A stretch of DNA of 64,000 nucleotides, taken from Glaciecola sp. GTDB taxonomy: Bacteria > Pseudomonadota > Gammaproteobacteria > Enterobacterales > Alteromonadaceae. Numbering within the stretch: position 1 is the first letter of the stretch; each line of letters begins with the position of its first letter. A program made the position numbers and the translations under genes. The stretch spans positions 1-64,000 of the forward strand of contig JAQXDG010000211.1 in the NCBI GenBank assembly GCA_029251505.1. Direction: 5' to 3'. This document shows, piece by piece, positions 1-8,637 of the stretch. The notes beneath the pieces are model-generated. The model was not told the DNA's origin, searched no databases, and saw only the letters and a program-made list of their open reading frames with translations.

Positions 1-42
1 TTAATAAAAATATTAATGTTTCGTTAAAGTAAGTAAATTATC

Positions 43-750
43 ATGCAAACGCCAAATATCTTAATTGTAGAAGATGAAGTTGTCACACGTACAACGCTAA
101 AGAGCCTATTTGAAGCCGAAGGTTATAATGTGTTTGAAGCCGAAGATGGCCAGCAAATGCACGACTTTTTCCAAAACAACAATATCAATCTCGTGATCAT
201 GGATATCAATTTACCGGGTAAAAACGGGTTGATTTTAGCTCGTGAAGTGCGTGACCGTAAAAATGTTGGTTTAATTTTCTTAACGGGTCGTGATAATGAT
301 GTAGACCGTATTCTTGGTTTAGAAATCGGTGCTGATGATTATTTAACAAAGCCGTTTAATCCTCGTGAATTAACTATCCGTGCACGCAACTTGTTGACGC
401 GTACCTCTAATTCTAACGATGATGAAGACTTACCATCACGTGTTAGCTTTAATGGTTGGACACTCGATGGCGACAGTCGTAGTTTGATTTCTCCAAACAC
501 CACTGAGTTTAGATTACCACGTAGTGAATTCCGTGCTTTGCACTTATTCCTCAACAACCCTGGTAAAATTCTAACGCGCGAACAGTTAATTATGGAAATG
601 ACAGGTCGTGAATTACGTCCTAATGACCGTACTGTTGATGTGACTATTCGTCGTATCCGTAAGCACTTTGAATCTGATCCAGGTGATATCGAATTAATCG
701 TGACTATTCACGGTGAAGGCTATCGTTTCTGTGGAAGCGTTGACGCATAA
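43..750 (+). CDS. arcA: Aerobic respiration response regulator ArcA
   Basis: OmpR/PhoB-type two-component response regulator of 235 residues, close to the 238 of E. coli ArcA. The receiver domain (about 1-120) shows the acidic pocket E10/D11, phospho-acceptor D54 in [11 protein letters not shown]81 and K103 in TKPF. The C-terminal winged-helix DNA-binding domain (about 135-232) carries the recognition region [13 protein letters not shown]. ArcA is known to repress respiratory and TCA genes under low oxygen when phosphorylated by ArcB; no arcB lies nearby, which is normal. It is monocistronic and ends in a terminator shared with the convergent helicase. Only 42 bases of upstream sequence are present, so its promoter cannot be judged. 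Confidence 0.95.
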   Translation: MQTPNILIVEDEVVTRTTLKSLFEAEGYNVFEAEDGQQMHDFFQNNNINLVIMDINLPGKNGLILAREVRDRKNVGLIFLTGRDNDVDRILGLEIGADDYLTKPFNPRELTIRARNLLTRTSNSNDDEDLPSRVSFNGWTLDGDSRSLISPNTTEFRLPRSEFRALHLFLNNPGKILTREQLIMEMTGRELRPNDRTVDVTIRRIRKHFESDPGDIELIVTIHGEGYRFCGSVDA

Positions 751-793
751 CTCATTATGAGTTTATTAGCGCAAGCTAACCCAATATAGCAGT

Positions 794-825
794 AAAAAAA
801 AACCATCTATTCAGATGGTTTTTTT
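794..825. terminator. Bidirectional terminator between arcA and rhlE-like gene
   Basis: Arms CCATCT (803-808) and AGATGG (813-818) with a four-base loop, flanked by a run of nine A on one side and seven T on the other, so it works as an intrinsic terminator in both directions. The stop codon and last codons of the convergent helicase gene are inside the hairpin. Confidence 0.85.
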
Positions 826-2096
826 GTGCGTTGACGTCGGGTTCGTGTCGGATTAGGTTTATCCGGATTAGTACGATTAGCGCTGCCACTTGATGTTCTT
901 CTTGGTTTCTTCGGACGTTTGTCTTTTGGCGCTTTCAACGCAGCTTGGGCGATACCGCTGACAGATAAACCTTTTACTTCAAGCACATCAATGTGTTTAC
1001 CAATCAAATTTTGAATATCTTTAAGCTGCTTGGTATCTTCATCGGTAACAAATGATACGGCGTGACCCGTTGCACCAGCACGCCCAGTTCGACCGATGCG
1101 ATGTACATAATCTTCAGGTACATGCGGTAAATCAAAATTAATCACATTCGGTAAACGGTCTATATCAATACCACGGGCGGCAATATCAGTCGCGACCAAG
1201 ACGTTCAAGTCCTTAGATTTAAACTCTGCAAGGGCTTTGGTTCGCGCTCCTTGGCTTTTATTGCCATGGATCGCAGCTGACTTAATACCTTGAGTTTCAA
1301 GTTTCTTAGCGATGCGGTTAGCGCCATGTTTGGTTCTAGAAAAAACCAACACCTGCTCCCACTTGTTTTCTTGGATCAGCTTGATTAACAACGCCGTTTT
1401 ATTGCTCTTTTGCACATGCACAATCGCTTGTTCAACCGAAGGTGCTGTTGAGTTCTTGGGTGTGACTGACACTTCGACTGGATTGTTAGTAAACTGCTTT
1501 GCTAACTGACGAATATCATCCGAGAACGTCGCTGAGAACAATAACGTTTGACGCTTAGCGGGGATCAACTTCATGATCCGCTTAATGTCATGAATAAAGC
1601 CCATATCGAGCATGCGATCCGCTTCATCCAATACTAAAATTTCAAGTTCTGAAAACTTCACTGCGTTTTGTTGAAACAAATCTAACAAACGACCTGGCGT
1701 CGCGACTAAAATATCGCAACCACGACGTAATTGTTTCATTTGCGGATTAATCGAGACCCCACCAAATACGACCGTTGAACGTAGAGACGTGTGCTGATGA
1801 CACGCTGCCACACTTTCTGCTACTTGTGCTGCTAACTCACGGGTAGGCGTTAAGATTAACGCTTTAACTTGGTTAGGAGACGCACGATGTGCTGACTCAC
1901 TTAATAAATGAACAATGGGTAACGCAAACGCGCCGGTTTTACCGGTACCCGTTTGCGCAGCAGCCATGACATCTTTTTGGGTTAATACTGGACCGATTGC
2001 TTCTTGTTGGATTGGAGAGGGTTGGGTGTAACCTTGATCGGCAATCGCTTGCATTACAGCTGGCGATAAGCCTAATTCGGAAAAACTAACTGACAT
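807..2096 (-). CDS. rhlE: DEAD-box ATP-dependent RNA helicase, RhlE type
   Basis: 429 residues. Helicase core in order: Q motif QPSPIQQ (25-31), Walker [10 protein letters not shown] with K53, PTREL, GG, TPGR, DEAD at 157-160, SAT, and the C-terminal RecA domain with ARGIDI and [10 protein letters not shown]. The tail after about residue 385 is basic and low in complexity (Arg/Lys/Pro/Thr/Ser), as in RhlE/SrmB-like helicases that use it to bind RNA. It probably remodels ribosomal or messenger RNA in the cytoplasm. The last residues and the stop codon are encoded inside the terminator hairpin shared with arcA. Distinguishing RhlE from other DEAD-box paralogues needs a tree. Confidence 0.9.
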   Translation of the reverse strand: MSVSFSELGLSPAVMQAIADQGYTQPSPIQQEAIGPVLTQKDVMAAAQTGTGKTGAFALPIVHLLSESAHRASPNQVKALILTPTRELAAQVAESVAACHQHTSLRSTVVFGGVSINPQMKQLRRGCDILVATPGRLLDLFQQNAVKFSELEILVLDEADRMLDMGFIHDIKRIMKLIPAKRQTLLFSATFSDDIRQLAKQFTNNPVEVSVTPKNSTAPSVEQAIVHVQKSNKTALLIKLIQENKWEQVLVFSRTKHGANRIAKKLETQGIKSAAIHGNKSQGARTKALAEFKSKDLNVLVATDIAARGIDIDRLPNVINFDLPHVPEDYVHRIGRTGRAGATGHAVSFVTDEDTKQLKDIQNLIGKHIDVLEVKGLSVSGIAQAALKAPKDKRPKKPRRTSSGSANRTNPDKPNPTRTRRQRTKKPSE

Positions 2097-2268
2097 TAAT
2101 AACTCACTATTGATGCATTCATCTGAACTAAAAACAGTGAACGCTTATTTAACAGCCAATATTTTACCACACAAACGCCGAATACACGCTATTTGTTACC
2201 TGTACATCTGGTTTATACCCCTTATAATGTCGCTTTGTTTTTGACTAGCCTTGCGCTAGGGAATGGGT

Positions 2269-3450
2269 ATGCAACATCAAGACGTGATTATTATTGGTGC
2301 CGGTGCGGCTGGATTATTCTGTGCAGCTACCGCAGCCGCTCGTGGACGCTCCGTCACTGTGCTAGATCATGCCAAAAAAGTTGGTCGTAAAATACTCATG
2401 TCTGGCGGTGGACGCTGTAATTTCACAAACATGTATAGCAGCCATGAAAACTTTATTTGCAACAATCCACATTTTACCAAATCTGCATTAAGCCAATATA
2501 CCCAATGGGATTTTATTGGTTTGGTGAATGAGTACCAGATTGCCTATCACGAAAAAACGCTAGGTCAGTTGTTCTGTGACGATTCGGCCAAACAAATTGT
2601 GGCAATGCTTTTAGGTGAGTGCGCCAAACACCATGTCACCGTGACCACCTCATGTGAGATCCTGAGTGTCAACAAACATGCCCTAGGCTACCACTTAAAT
2701 ACGTCCAAAGGTGAATTCACTTGTGAGTCTCTGGTCATCGCTACAGGTGGCTTGTCGATGCCAAAACTGGGCGCCTCGCCGTTTGGTTATCAAATCGCCG
2801 AGCAATTTGGCATGTCTGTTACACCTACCCGTGCCGCACTCGTTCCATTCACCTTACACACCCATGATAAGGATGTCTTAGCTGAACTCAGTGGCGTCAG
2901 CGTCGAAGCCGCGGCAACATGTGCAGAAACACGCTTTAATGAAGGGATCTTGTTTACGCATCGCGGTCTTAGTGGCCCTGCAATCTTACAAATTTCTTCA
3001 TATTGGGAAGCGGGCGATGTGGTCGAGATTGATTTATTACCGCATCTAGATCTTGAACACGAATTAACGCAAGCCCAAGCCAGCCAACCCAATACACAAC
3101 TTTCGACCGTATTGAATACTTGGTTTCCCAAACGTCTGATCACACAATTACTTGGTTATTTTAAGATTGATAACAAACCAATGAAACAATATCAAGGTAA
3201 GCAATTACTCACTATCTCTGAGCAGTTTAAACAGTGGCAACTCAAGCCTAATGGCACCGAAGGTTATCGTACTGCAGAGGTGACACTCGGCGGCGTCAAC
3301 ACGGATCATTTTTCCTCTAAAACCATGGAAAGCAAAGACCATGCAGGTTTATACTTTATTGGTGAAGTACTCGACGTCACCGGTTGGTTAGGCGGGTATA
3401 ATTTCCAGTGGGCATGGTCGAGTGGTTATGTAGCAGGGATGGATGCATAA
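2269..3450 (+). CDS. YhiN/HI0933-family FAD-dependent oxidoreductase
   Basis: 393 residues from the ATG at 2269. I prefer this start to the ATG six bases upstream, because the AGGGA before it is well spaced only for the second. The N-terminus has the dinucleotide-binding motif IIGAGAAGLFCA, followed by the family signatures KVGRKILMSGGGRCNFTN and, near the C-terminus, GEVLDVTGWLGGYNFQWAWSSG, which closes the FAD site. This places it in the HI0933/YhiN flavoprotein family (COG2081), whose substrate is not established. It stands alone between divergent rhlE and the degraded region downstream, with no terminator that I can see. Confidence 0.9.
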   Translation: MQHQDVIIIGAGAAGLFCAATAAARGRSVTVLDHAKKVGRKILMSGGGRCNFTNMYSSHENFICNNPHFTKSALSQYTQWDFIGLVNEYQIAYHEKTLGQLFCDDSAKQIVAMLLGECAKHHVTVTTSCEILSVNKHALGYHLNTSKGEFTCESLVIATGGLSMPKLGASPFGYQIAEQFGMSVTPTRAALVPFTLHTHDKDVLAELSGVSVEAAATCAETRFNEGILFTHRGLSGPAILQISSYWEAGDVVEIDLLPHLDLEHELTQAQASQPNTQLSTVLNTWFPKRLITQLLGYFKIDNKPMKQYQGKQLLTISEQFKQWQLKPNGTEGYRTAEVTLGGVNTDHFSSKTMESKDHAGLYFIGEVLDVTGWLGGYNFQWAWSSGYVAGMDA

Positions 3451-3470
3451 TAGTTGCATCTCAAACTTGC

Positions 3471-3893
3471 TTAAAAAGAATGTTTTGTAGTGATGCGAAA
3501 TTCCACATTTTTCACATTCAAATCAGATGATAGTGGCTTGATCACATCCAAATGAATTACCTGAGTTTCACTGGACAACGCTGTATACAACCTTGCTCCA
3601 AAGCCAATTGAAGTCATTAATGTGAGGGAAATATCTTGCCTCTGCAGTGAATTGAACAGAGCGATCACCATGTTGGTATTTTTTAAATAGCCGCCCCAAT
3701 TATCATTGAACTTATGAAAATACTCTGACCATAATTGGACCACATAACGTGTATTTTTCTGAAAATCCTCACCATCAACACTTACTGCGACAAAAGCGTA
3801 ACTATTGTCTGACGTTTGAAAGCCTTTACTTATCGTACTTTCGACTACCCAATTGGGAGAGATAAGATCGTTAGAAAGAAAACAAAAAAGGAT
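3471..3893 (-). pseudogene. Probable 5'-truncated gene remnant (unknown family)
   Basis: An open frame on the minus strand runs from the TAA at 3894-3896 down to the stop at 3471 (about 140 codons), but contains no ATG, GTG or TTG until a GTG at 3743-3741, which would leave only 90 residues and cut through what looks like continuous coding sequence (upstream codons read SPNWVVESTISKGF, then AFVAVSVDG). I therefore read it as the 3' part of a gene that lost its start. The upstream edge coincides with the long hairpin after amt. The residue pattern suggests a small mixed alpha/beta domain, and I do not recognise the family. The alternative is a genuine 90-residue protein starting at the GTG. 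Confidence 0.4.
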
Positions 3894-3940
3894 TTATTCT
3901 TACGCGGATAGATTGCCCGTTTCGTAAAAATAAATCCTTT
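3887..3940 (-). terminator. Long-stem intrinsic terminator downstream of amt
   Basis: 18-base arms (3887-3904 and 3923-3940) pair with a single mismatch around an 18-base loop. Read on the minus strand the stem is followed by a T-rich run (TTTTTGTTTTC). It lies 48 bases past the amt stop codon and should end amt transcription before the gene remnant. Confidence 0.75.
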
Positions 3941-3988
3941 GTATATCAGTTAATTAATAACTATAGAGATAGTATTGAAGCTGACCGC

Positions 3989-5203
3989 CTACCCATTATC
4001 TGAATTAGTCGAACCAATACGATGGATCGCCAAATCCGCACCTTTATATTCGTCTTCTTGCGATAAACGTAATCCAGATAGTTGTTTCACACCACCGTAC
4101 ACGATGACACCTCCGACAATGGCAATAGCGATACCTAAACCAGTACCGATAAGTTGCGACACCAATGATACGCCACCTAAGCCACCAAGTGCTTCAGTGC
4201 CAAAGATACCTGCTGCAATTGCCCCCCAAGCGCCACATACGCCATGTAATGGCCAGACACCAAGGACATCATCTACTTTACTCTTGTTTTGCATCACGGT
4301 GAACAACCACACAAACAGCAAACCAGCAATCCCGCCGACGACCAATGAACCAATTGGATGCATGATATCAGAGCCCGCACACACAGCGACTAAACCTGCT
4401 AATGGACCATTATGAATGAAACCTGGGTCATTTTTACCAAACCACATTGCCGTCAAAATACCACCGACCATCGCCATTAGTGAATTCATTGCTACCAAGC
4501 CACTAATACCATCAACGGTTTGTGCCGACATGACGTTAAAACCAAACCAGCCAATACTTAAGATCCACGCCCCTAATGCTAAGAACGGAATGTTAGATGG
4601 CGCAAACGCATTGAGCTTACCGTTTTTATACCGACCGTCGCGCGAACCAAGCAATACAACAGCGACTAAGGCTAACCAACCGCCCATACCATGTACGACG
4701 ATTGAACCTGCAAAGTCATGAAAACCGGCACCAAAAGAAGCCTCTAACCAAGCTTGAAAGCCATAATTACCGTTCCAAATAATGCCTTCAAAGAACGGAT
4801 ACACCACACCAACAATTAATCCTGAAGCGATTAAGAATGGATAAAATTTAGCACGCTCTGCAATACCACCAGATACAATTGCAGGAATTGCTGCGGCAAA
4901 CGTCATTAAGAAAAAGAATTTTACGAGTTCATAACCGTTGTTTTCACTTAACGTTGCAGCACTAGCAAAGAAGGTCGTATCATATGCAATCAAATAACCA
5001 ATGAAAAAATAACATAAACATGACACTGCAAAATCGGTCATGATCTTGATGAGCGCGTTGACTTGGTTTTTATGACGAACCGTACCCACTTCTAAAAAAG
5101 CAAAACCCGCATGCATGGCAAACACCATGATCGCACCAAGTAAAATGAAAAGCGTATTGGTACCTTGTAATAAAGTTTCAACCGCACTATTAACTGGATC
5201 CAT
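3989..5203 (-). CDS. amt: Ammonium transporter (Amt family)
   Basis: 404-residue polytopic membrane protein with about 11 hydrophobic segments. Family hallmarks are visible: the conserved Asp in FHDFAGSIVVHGMGG (D163), the twin pore histidines H171 and H320 (HGVCGAWG), the AERAKF segment after TM3 and the NxVxAxQT-like stretch NVMSAQTV. Amt proteins are trimeric and conduct ammonium across the inner membrane. No cleavable signal peptide is obvious. The usual partner glnK (PII) is not adjacent. A 373-base region upstream holds palindromes resembling NtrC sites, which fits nitrogen control, and a strong terminator follows. Confidence 0.95.
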   Translation of the reverse strand: MDPVNSAVETLLQGTNTLFILLGAIMVFAMHAGFAFLEVGTVRHKNQVNALIKIMTDFAVSCLCYFFIGYLIAYDTTFFASAATLSENNGYELVKFFFLMTFAAAIPAIVSGGIAERAKFYPFLIASGLIVGVVYPFFEGIIWNGNYGFQAWLEASFGAGFHDFAGSIVVHGMGGWLALVAVVLLGSRDGRYKNGKLNAFAPSNIPFLALGAWILSIGWFGFNVMSAQTVDGISGLVAMNSLMAMVGGILTAMWFGKNDPGFIHNGPLAGLVAVCAGSDIMHPIGSLVVGGIAGLLFVWLFTVMQNKSKVDDVLGVWPLHGVCGAWGAIAAGIFGTEALGGLGGVSLVSQLIGTGLGIAIAIVGGVIVYGGVKQLSGLRLSQEDEYKGADLAIHRIGSTNSDNG

Positions 5204-5372
5204 AATTATATCTCTTTGTGTGTATCAAATTTGGTGACATGATCGCTATTATTGTTGTGCTATGATATCTGTTTGAGCTATTGAATGATGCATAATCATA
5301 TTAAATGGTGCTTTTGTCAGCATCAAATTTGTGCAGTTCAAGGTCAGACTCAGGGCGACACGTCGGTGGTTA

Positions 5373-5388
5373 GCGCAATTCATTGCGC
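5373..5388. promoter_or_regulatory. Perfect palindrome in amt / ATP-grasp divergent region
   Basis: GCGCAATTCATTGCGC: seven-base arms around a two-base centre, 170 bases upstream of amt. It could be an operator or a hairpin in a long amt leader. There is no further support in the sequence. Confidence 0.3.
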
Positions 5389-5470
5389 GGACTTACTACT
5401 AAACACATCGATATATGCAAGAAATGTTCCGCTAAAACTCAACACTTAACGGTTTGATAAATAAGATTTT

Positions 5471-5517
5471 TTTAAATTATTGAAAACTTGCACTATAATC
5501 AACGCACCATTATAGTG
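5471..5517. promoter_or_regulatory. Palindromic promoter with NtrC-like half-sites
   Basis: On the plus strand TTTAAA (5471-5476), 17 bases, then a perfect TATAAT (5494-5499), a good sigma-70 promoter for the ATP-grasp gene. The -10 sits in a perfect inverted repeat, CACTATAAT (5491-5499) and ATTATAGTG (5509-5517), so the minus strand also carries TATAAT. Read on the minus strand, CACTATAATGGTGC resembles published NtrC sites (GCAC...GGTGC), and further GCAC half-sites lie at 5490, 5504 and 5524. Nitrogen-responsive control of amt from here is my inference. I found no sigma-54 promoter on the amt side. Confidence 0.4.
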
Positions 5518-5576
5518 AAAATTGCACCGTTAATTATATTATTTCACACTATTCGCACTAAATTAGGGAGCTGGCT

Positions 5577-6476
5577 TTGCACCAAACTATTGCTTTTTTA
5601 ACAACTGATAATCTTGATAATTTTTTCGTATGGGATAATTTGTTGATTGCGCCTTTTGCGCGAAGAGGGGTAATCGTTGAAACAATTTCTTGGCATGCAC
5701 AACATGTAGATTGGTCGCGCTTTAATGCAGTCATCGTACGCAGCACTTGGGATTACCAAGATGATGCACAGGCATTTATGGCTAAGCTTGCTGAGATAGA
5801 AAAAAGTGGCACCCACTTACTCAATCCTTTGACGTTAATGCAGTGGAATGTATCCAAAGATTATTTACAAACACTGGAACAACAGGGTGTTGAAATCATT
5901 CCTTCGCAGTTTTTTCAACAGGCTGACACGGCATTAATACAGTCACATTTTGTTCACTTTGAAACAAATGAACTGATCATTAAACCTTTGATATCTGCTA
6001 ATTCGGATAACACATTTAGGTTAACCGCAACTGCATTAGCTGACCAATCCGACGCCTTAAATATGATTTTCGAGACCACGCCATGTGTTATCCAGCCATT
6101 TTTAAACAGTGTGGTCGATGAAGGTGAGTACTCACTATTTTACTTTAATGGGCAATACAGTCATACCATCAAAAAAGTCCCAAAGCAGGGGGATTTTCGA
6201 GTTCAAGAAGAACATGGTGGCCAATTACATACAGTGCAGCCTGACGCTGCATTACTCGATACCGCAGAACACGTCCTAGCTCAATTACCTGAATTGTCAC
6301 TGTACGCGCGCATTGATTTATTACGCAGTACATCATCGACGCCCCATACATGGCAGTTGATGGAAGTAGAGTTAATTGAACCGTCATTGTATTTTAATAT
6401 GGATGAAGATTCGCCTGAACGTTTTGTCCAGGCGACCTTGGATTATTTGCAGCTTAACGCTGTTTGTCATAGCTAG
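5577..6476 (+). CDS. ATP-grasp ligase of unknown substrate (RimK/glutathione-synthetase fold)
   Basis: 299 residues. The TTG start is supported by AGGGAG eight bases upstream. The N-terminal part carries IVRSTWDY, typical of a family of stand-alone ATP-grasp proteins in COG0189-like groups. The C-terminal half carries the nucleotide and metal-binding elements, with ELIIKPLISANS as the lysine strand, GEYSLFYFNG, and ARIDLL...LMEVELIEPSLYF with the acidic metal ligands. ATP-grasp enzymes join a carboxylate to an amine or thiol through an acyl phosphate. Neither substrate can be told from sequence or from neighbours. It has its own promoter, and its 3' end overlaps the convergent DUF3300 gene by 23 bases. 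Confidence 0.75.
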   Translation: MHQTIAFLTTDNLDNFFVWDNLLIAPFARRGVIVETISWHAQHVDWSRFNAVIVRSTWDYQDDAQAFMAKLAEIEKSGTHLLNPLTLMQWNVSKDYLQTLEQQGVEIIPSQFFQQADTALIQSHFVHFETNELIIKPLISANSDNTFRLTATALADQSDALNMIFETTPCVIQPFLNSVVDEGEYSLFYFNGQYSHTIKKVPKQGDFRVQEEHGGQLHTVQPDAALLDTAEHVLAQLPELSLYARIDLLRSTSSTPHTWQLMEVELIEPSLYFNMDEDSPERFVQATLDYLQLNAVCHS

Positions 6477-7794
6477 GTTTATTCACATTTTTTTCAACCG
6501 TTGGACGCTCAGGTGCCTGTCTGCTTTCTTGTTTAACCGGCTGTCGTGTTGATTGACTGACTACATTACGATTTTTCACACGTGTAGGCTGTTTTGGAGC
6601 TTGTTTAACCGGTTCACTATACGTTTGTCGAACTGGTGATTTAACCGGTTGACTGCTCGTACGGTTGGTCATACGGTTGGTCGGTTGGTTAGTCTGCTGG
6701 TTAATCGCCTGATTCGATCGCGTCGCACTTTGTTTAATCGGCACTCGCTTCGTAAACTGGCTTCTGGCAGGTCGGTCTTTAATTTTAGGCCGCTGCTTGG
6801 TAGGTTGCTGTTGTATATTGTTTACTTTAATGTGGTTCTGACCCCAATTTTCTTGACGATGTACATTATGGCTGTAATGCGATGTGTGTAAGCGTCTAGA
6901 AAAAATCTGGTGACGCGTTTTAATGTCATAACGGTCACGCCAATAATTATGTCTAACATAACGGAACGGATTCCAACTAATCGCTATTTTTCCCGTCGAG
7001 ATATGCACGCCTACGCGCGGACCATAATTATTATAACGTTGTGGATAACGTGTTAGGTAATTGTAATGCCATAAACGCGGTTGATAACTATGCCACCATG
7101 ATCCATACACTAAAACAGGATTATAGGTCGGCAGATAAATAATTTCAGGTTGCGCTGATTCAATATATATCTTGGTCTCTTTTTCGATGACCTTTACATA
7201 CTCATCTGATTGTAAATTACCATTTCGCTGAGCTTGTTCACGCAAATAACTTAAGCGCTGTGCGACTAAGTCATACTCTTGCTCAACCACATCCCCTAGA
7301 TACTCAAGGTATTCGAGATCTTCGGTCAAATTTGTGATCACATCGGCAAAAGGTAGCAAGGCAATAACACTCGCATCCCACGGTTTACCCTCGGCAAGCT
7401 GGAGTAGTTCGTCCACTTCAAGCGTTGAGTTTTCATCAATAAACGCACGCGCTTGAATCAAGTCAACAGGTTGAGTAACCGCAGCAAAAATATGCTCTAA
7501 CAACGAATCTGGGTATAATGCAATCGGTGCTAAGGCACTATCTAGCATCGCAATAGCAGCGTCTTGCTCAGAAGTTTGTGGGCTATGTTGGGGTTGCTGG
7601 GTCTGATAGGTTGTCGTAGTCGTGGTAATCGTCTGACTAGGTTGGCTTTTAACGTAGCCATAGCGCACTGGATCTTTCGTTTCAGAATGTGCGACGACAC
7701 AGCCTGATAGACTAATCGCAGAAAGTCCAATGATGAGCATACCTAACTGTCTAGAACACGAGCGCGATGATGGGGTCGGTGTATTTAACAACAT
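6454..7794 (-). CDS. DUF3300 putative outer-membrane/periplasmic lipoprotein
   Basis: 446 residues. An N-terminal hydrophobic segment ends in a lipobox, LSGC with C32 as the likely lipidated cysteine. Residues about 85-250 match the DUF3300 pattern (LDSALAPIALYPDSLLEHIFAA, then DVVEQEYDLVAQRL and an IYLPTYNPVLVYGSWW segment). The last 150 residues are low-complexity, rich in Gln, Thr, Arg, Asn and Pro, with a recurring PVK motif (QPVKSP, EPVKQA, QPVKQE), and are probably disordered and basic. The function of DUF3300 is not established. It may lie upstream of ribA on the same strand, with 95 bases between. Confidence 0.8.
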   Translation of the reverse strand: MLLNTPTPSSRSCSRQLGMLIIGLSAISLSGCVVAHSETKDPVRYGYVKSQPSQTITTTTTTYQTQQPQHSPQTSEQDAAIAMLDSALAPIALYPDSLLEHIFAAVTQPVDLIQARAFIDENSTLEVDELLQLAEGKPWDASVIALLPFADVITNLTEDLEYLEYLGDVVEQEYDLVAQRLSYLREQAQRNGNLQSDEYVKVIEKETKIYIESAQPEIIYLPTYNPVLVYGSWWHSYQPRLWHYNYLTRYPQRYNNYGPRVGVHISTGKIAISWNPFRYVRHNYWRDRYDIKTRHQIFSRRLHTSHYSHNVHRQENWGQNHIKVNNIQQQPTKQRPKIKDRPARSQFTKRVPIKQSATRSNQAINQQTNQPTNRMTNRTSSQPVKSPVRQTYSEPVKQAPKQPTRVKNRNVVSQSTRQPVKQESRQAPERPTVEKNVNKPSYDKQR

Positions 7795-7889
7795 ACTCCC
7801 TCCTAAGGGAACGTTAACGATAATCTTAATATAGTTGAAATCAACTTAACGTTAACTGAATGTTTTTTAAACAGAGCCTGAACGAGTAT

Positions 7890-8501
7890 TTATTTAAATA
7901 AATGTGGGTCAAACTCATGACCGAGTTTCTCAGTCTTGGTTTGTAGGTATTTTTTGTTGTCTTTTGTCATACCATGATCAATCGGTTGACGCCTAGCTAC
8001 CTCAATCCCCAAATTAGTTAACGCATTGACCTTTTTAGGGTTATTAGTCATCAATGAGACTTTTTTGATACCTAAATGCGCGAGCATAAATTTGCAAATG
8101 TCATATTCACGCAAGTCAGCATCAAAGCCTAAATGCTCATTTGCTTCAACCGTATCTAGCCCTGTATCTTGTAGTGCGTATGCCTTGATTTTATTCAATA
8201 AACCAATGCCTCGCCCTTCTTGACGAAGGTACAACAGCACACCAGCGCCTTGCTCAACGATATTGGCCAATGCTTTTTCTAATTGAAAACCACAATCACA
8301 ACGAGTCGAAAAAAGTGCATCTCCGGTAAGGCATTCAGAATGCACACGGATATGTACTGTGTCCTCTATCGACCACTCACCATAGCTTAATGCAACGTGT
8401 TCTTGTTGATTGCGCGTATCCACAAAACCATGGATCGTAAAATCACCAAAACGTGTGGGCAACTTAGCTTGGCTTACAAATTCAAACATCGAAACAGGCA
8501 T
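7890..8501 (-). CDS. ribA: GTP cyclohydrolase II
   Basis: 203 residues, the usual length for monofunctional RibA. Zinc-binding cysteines appear in SECLTGDALFSTRCDCG, and the GTP-handling segment LRQEGRGIGLLNKIKAYALQD and the nearby FGxD/LREY stretch are intact. The enzyme opens GTP to 2,5-diamino-6-ribosylamino-pyrimidinone phosphate, formate and pyrophosphate, the first step of riboflavin synthesis. There is no ribB fusion. The 75-base upstream gap is too short and unlike the FMN riboswitch, so I call none. Confidence 0.95.
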   Translation of the reverse strand: MPVSMFEFVSQAKLPTRFGDFTIHGFVDTRNQQEHVALSYGEWSIEDTVHIRVHSECLTGDALFSTRCDCGFQLEKALANIVEQGAGVLLYLRQEGRGIGLLNKIKAYALQDTGLDTVEANEHLGFDADLREYDICKFMLAHLGIKKVSLMTNNPKKVNALTNLGIEVARRQPIDHGMTKDNKKYLQTKTEKLGHEFDPHLFK

Positions 8502-8637
8502 CTAGACTATCACTCGCTATCATTCACTGATTTAATTGGGACGTATTTTAACGGATAACACCTGTTTTGGCACGTGTTATTGTTGGCATTTGTCATGCTC
8601 ATCGCGGTCAAAATAAAGCGGCTTACGATAATCATGC

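Noticed and set aside
4416-4721. Long opposing open frames over amt (also 3975-4415)
   Set aside because: They mirror the strongly supported Amt coding strand and their translations (Pro/Ala/Thr-rich, no domain) look like antisense artefacts.
5204-5340. Sigma-54 promoter for amt
   Set aside because: I looked for GG-N10-GC on the minus strand; candidates (for example TAGCACAACAATAATAGC) have the wrong spacing or lack GG.
7833-7846. AGTTGAAATCAACT inverted repeat between ribA and the DUF3300 gene
   Set aside because: Six-base arms in AT-rich DNA, with no T run; likely chance.
8502-8576. FMN riboswitch in front of ribA
   Set aside because: The 75-base gap is too short and does not show the conserved RFN stems.
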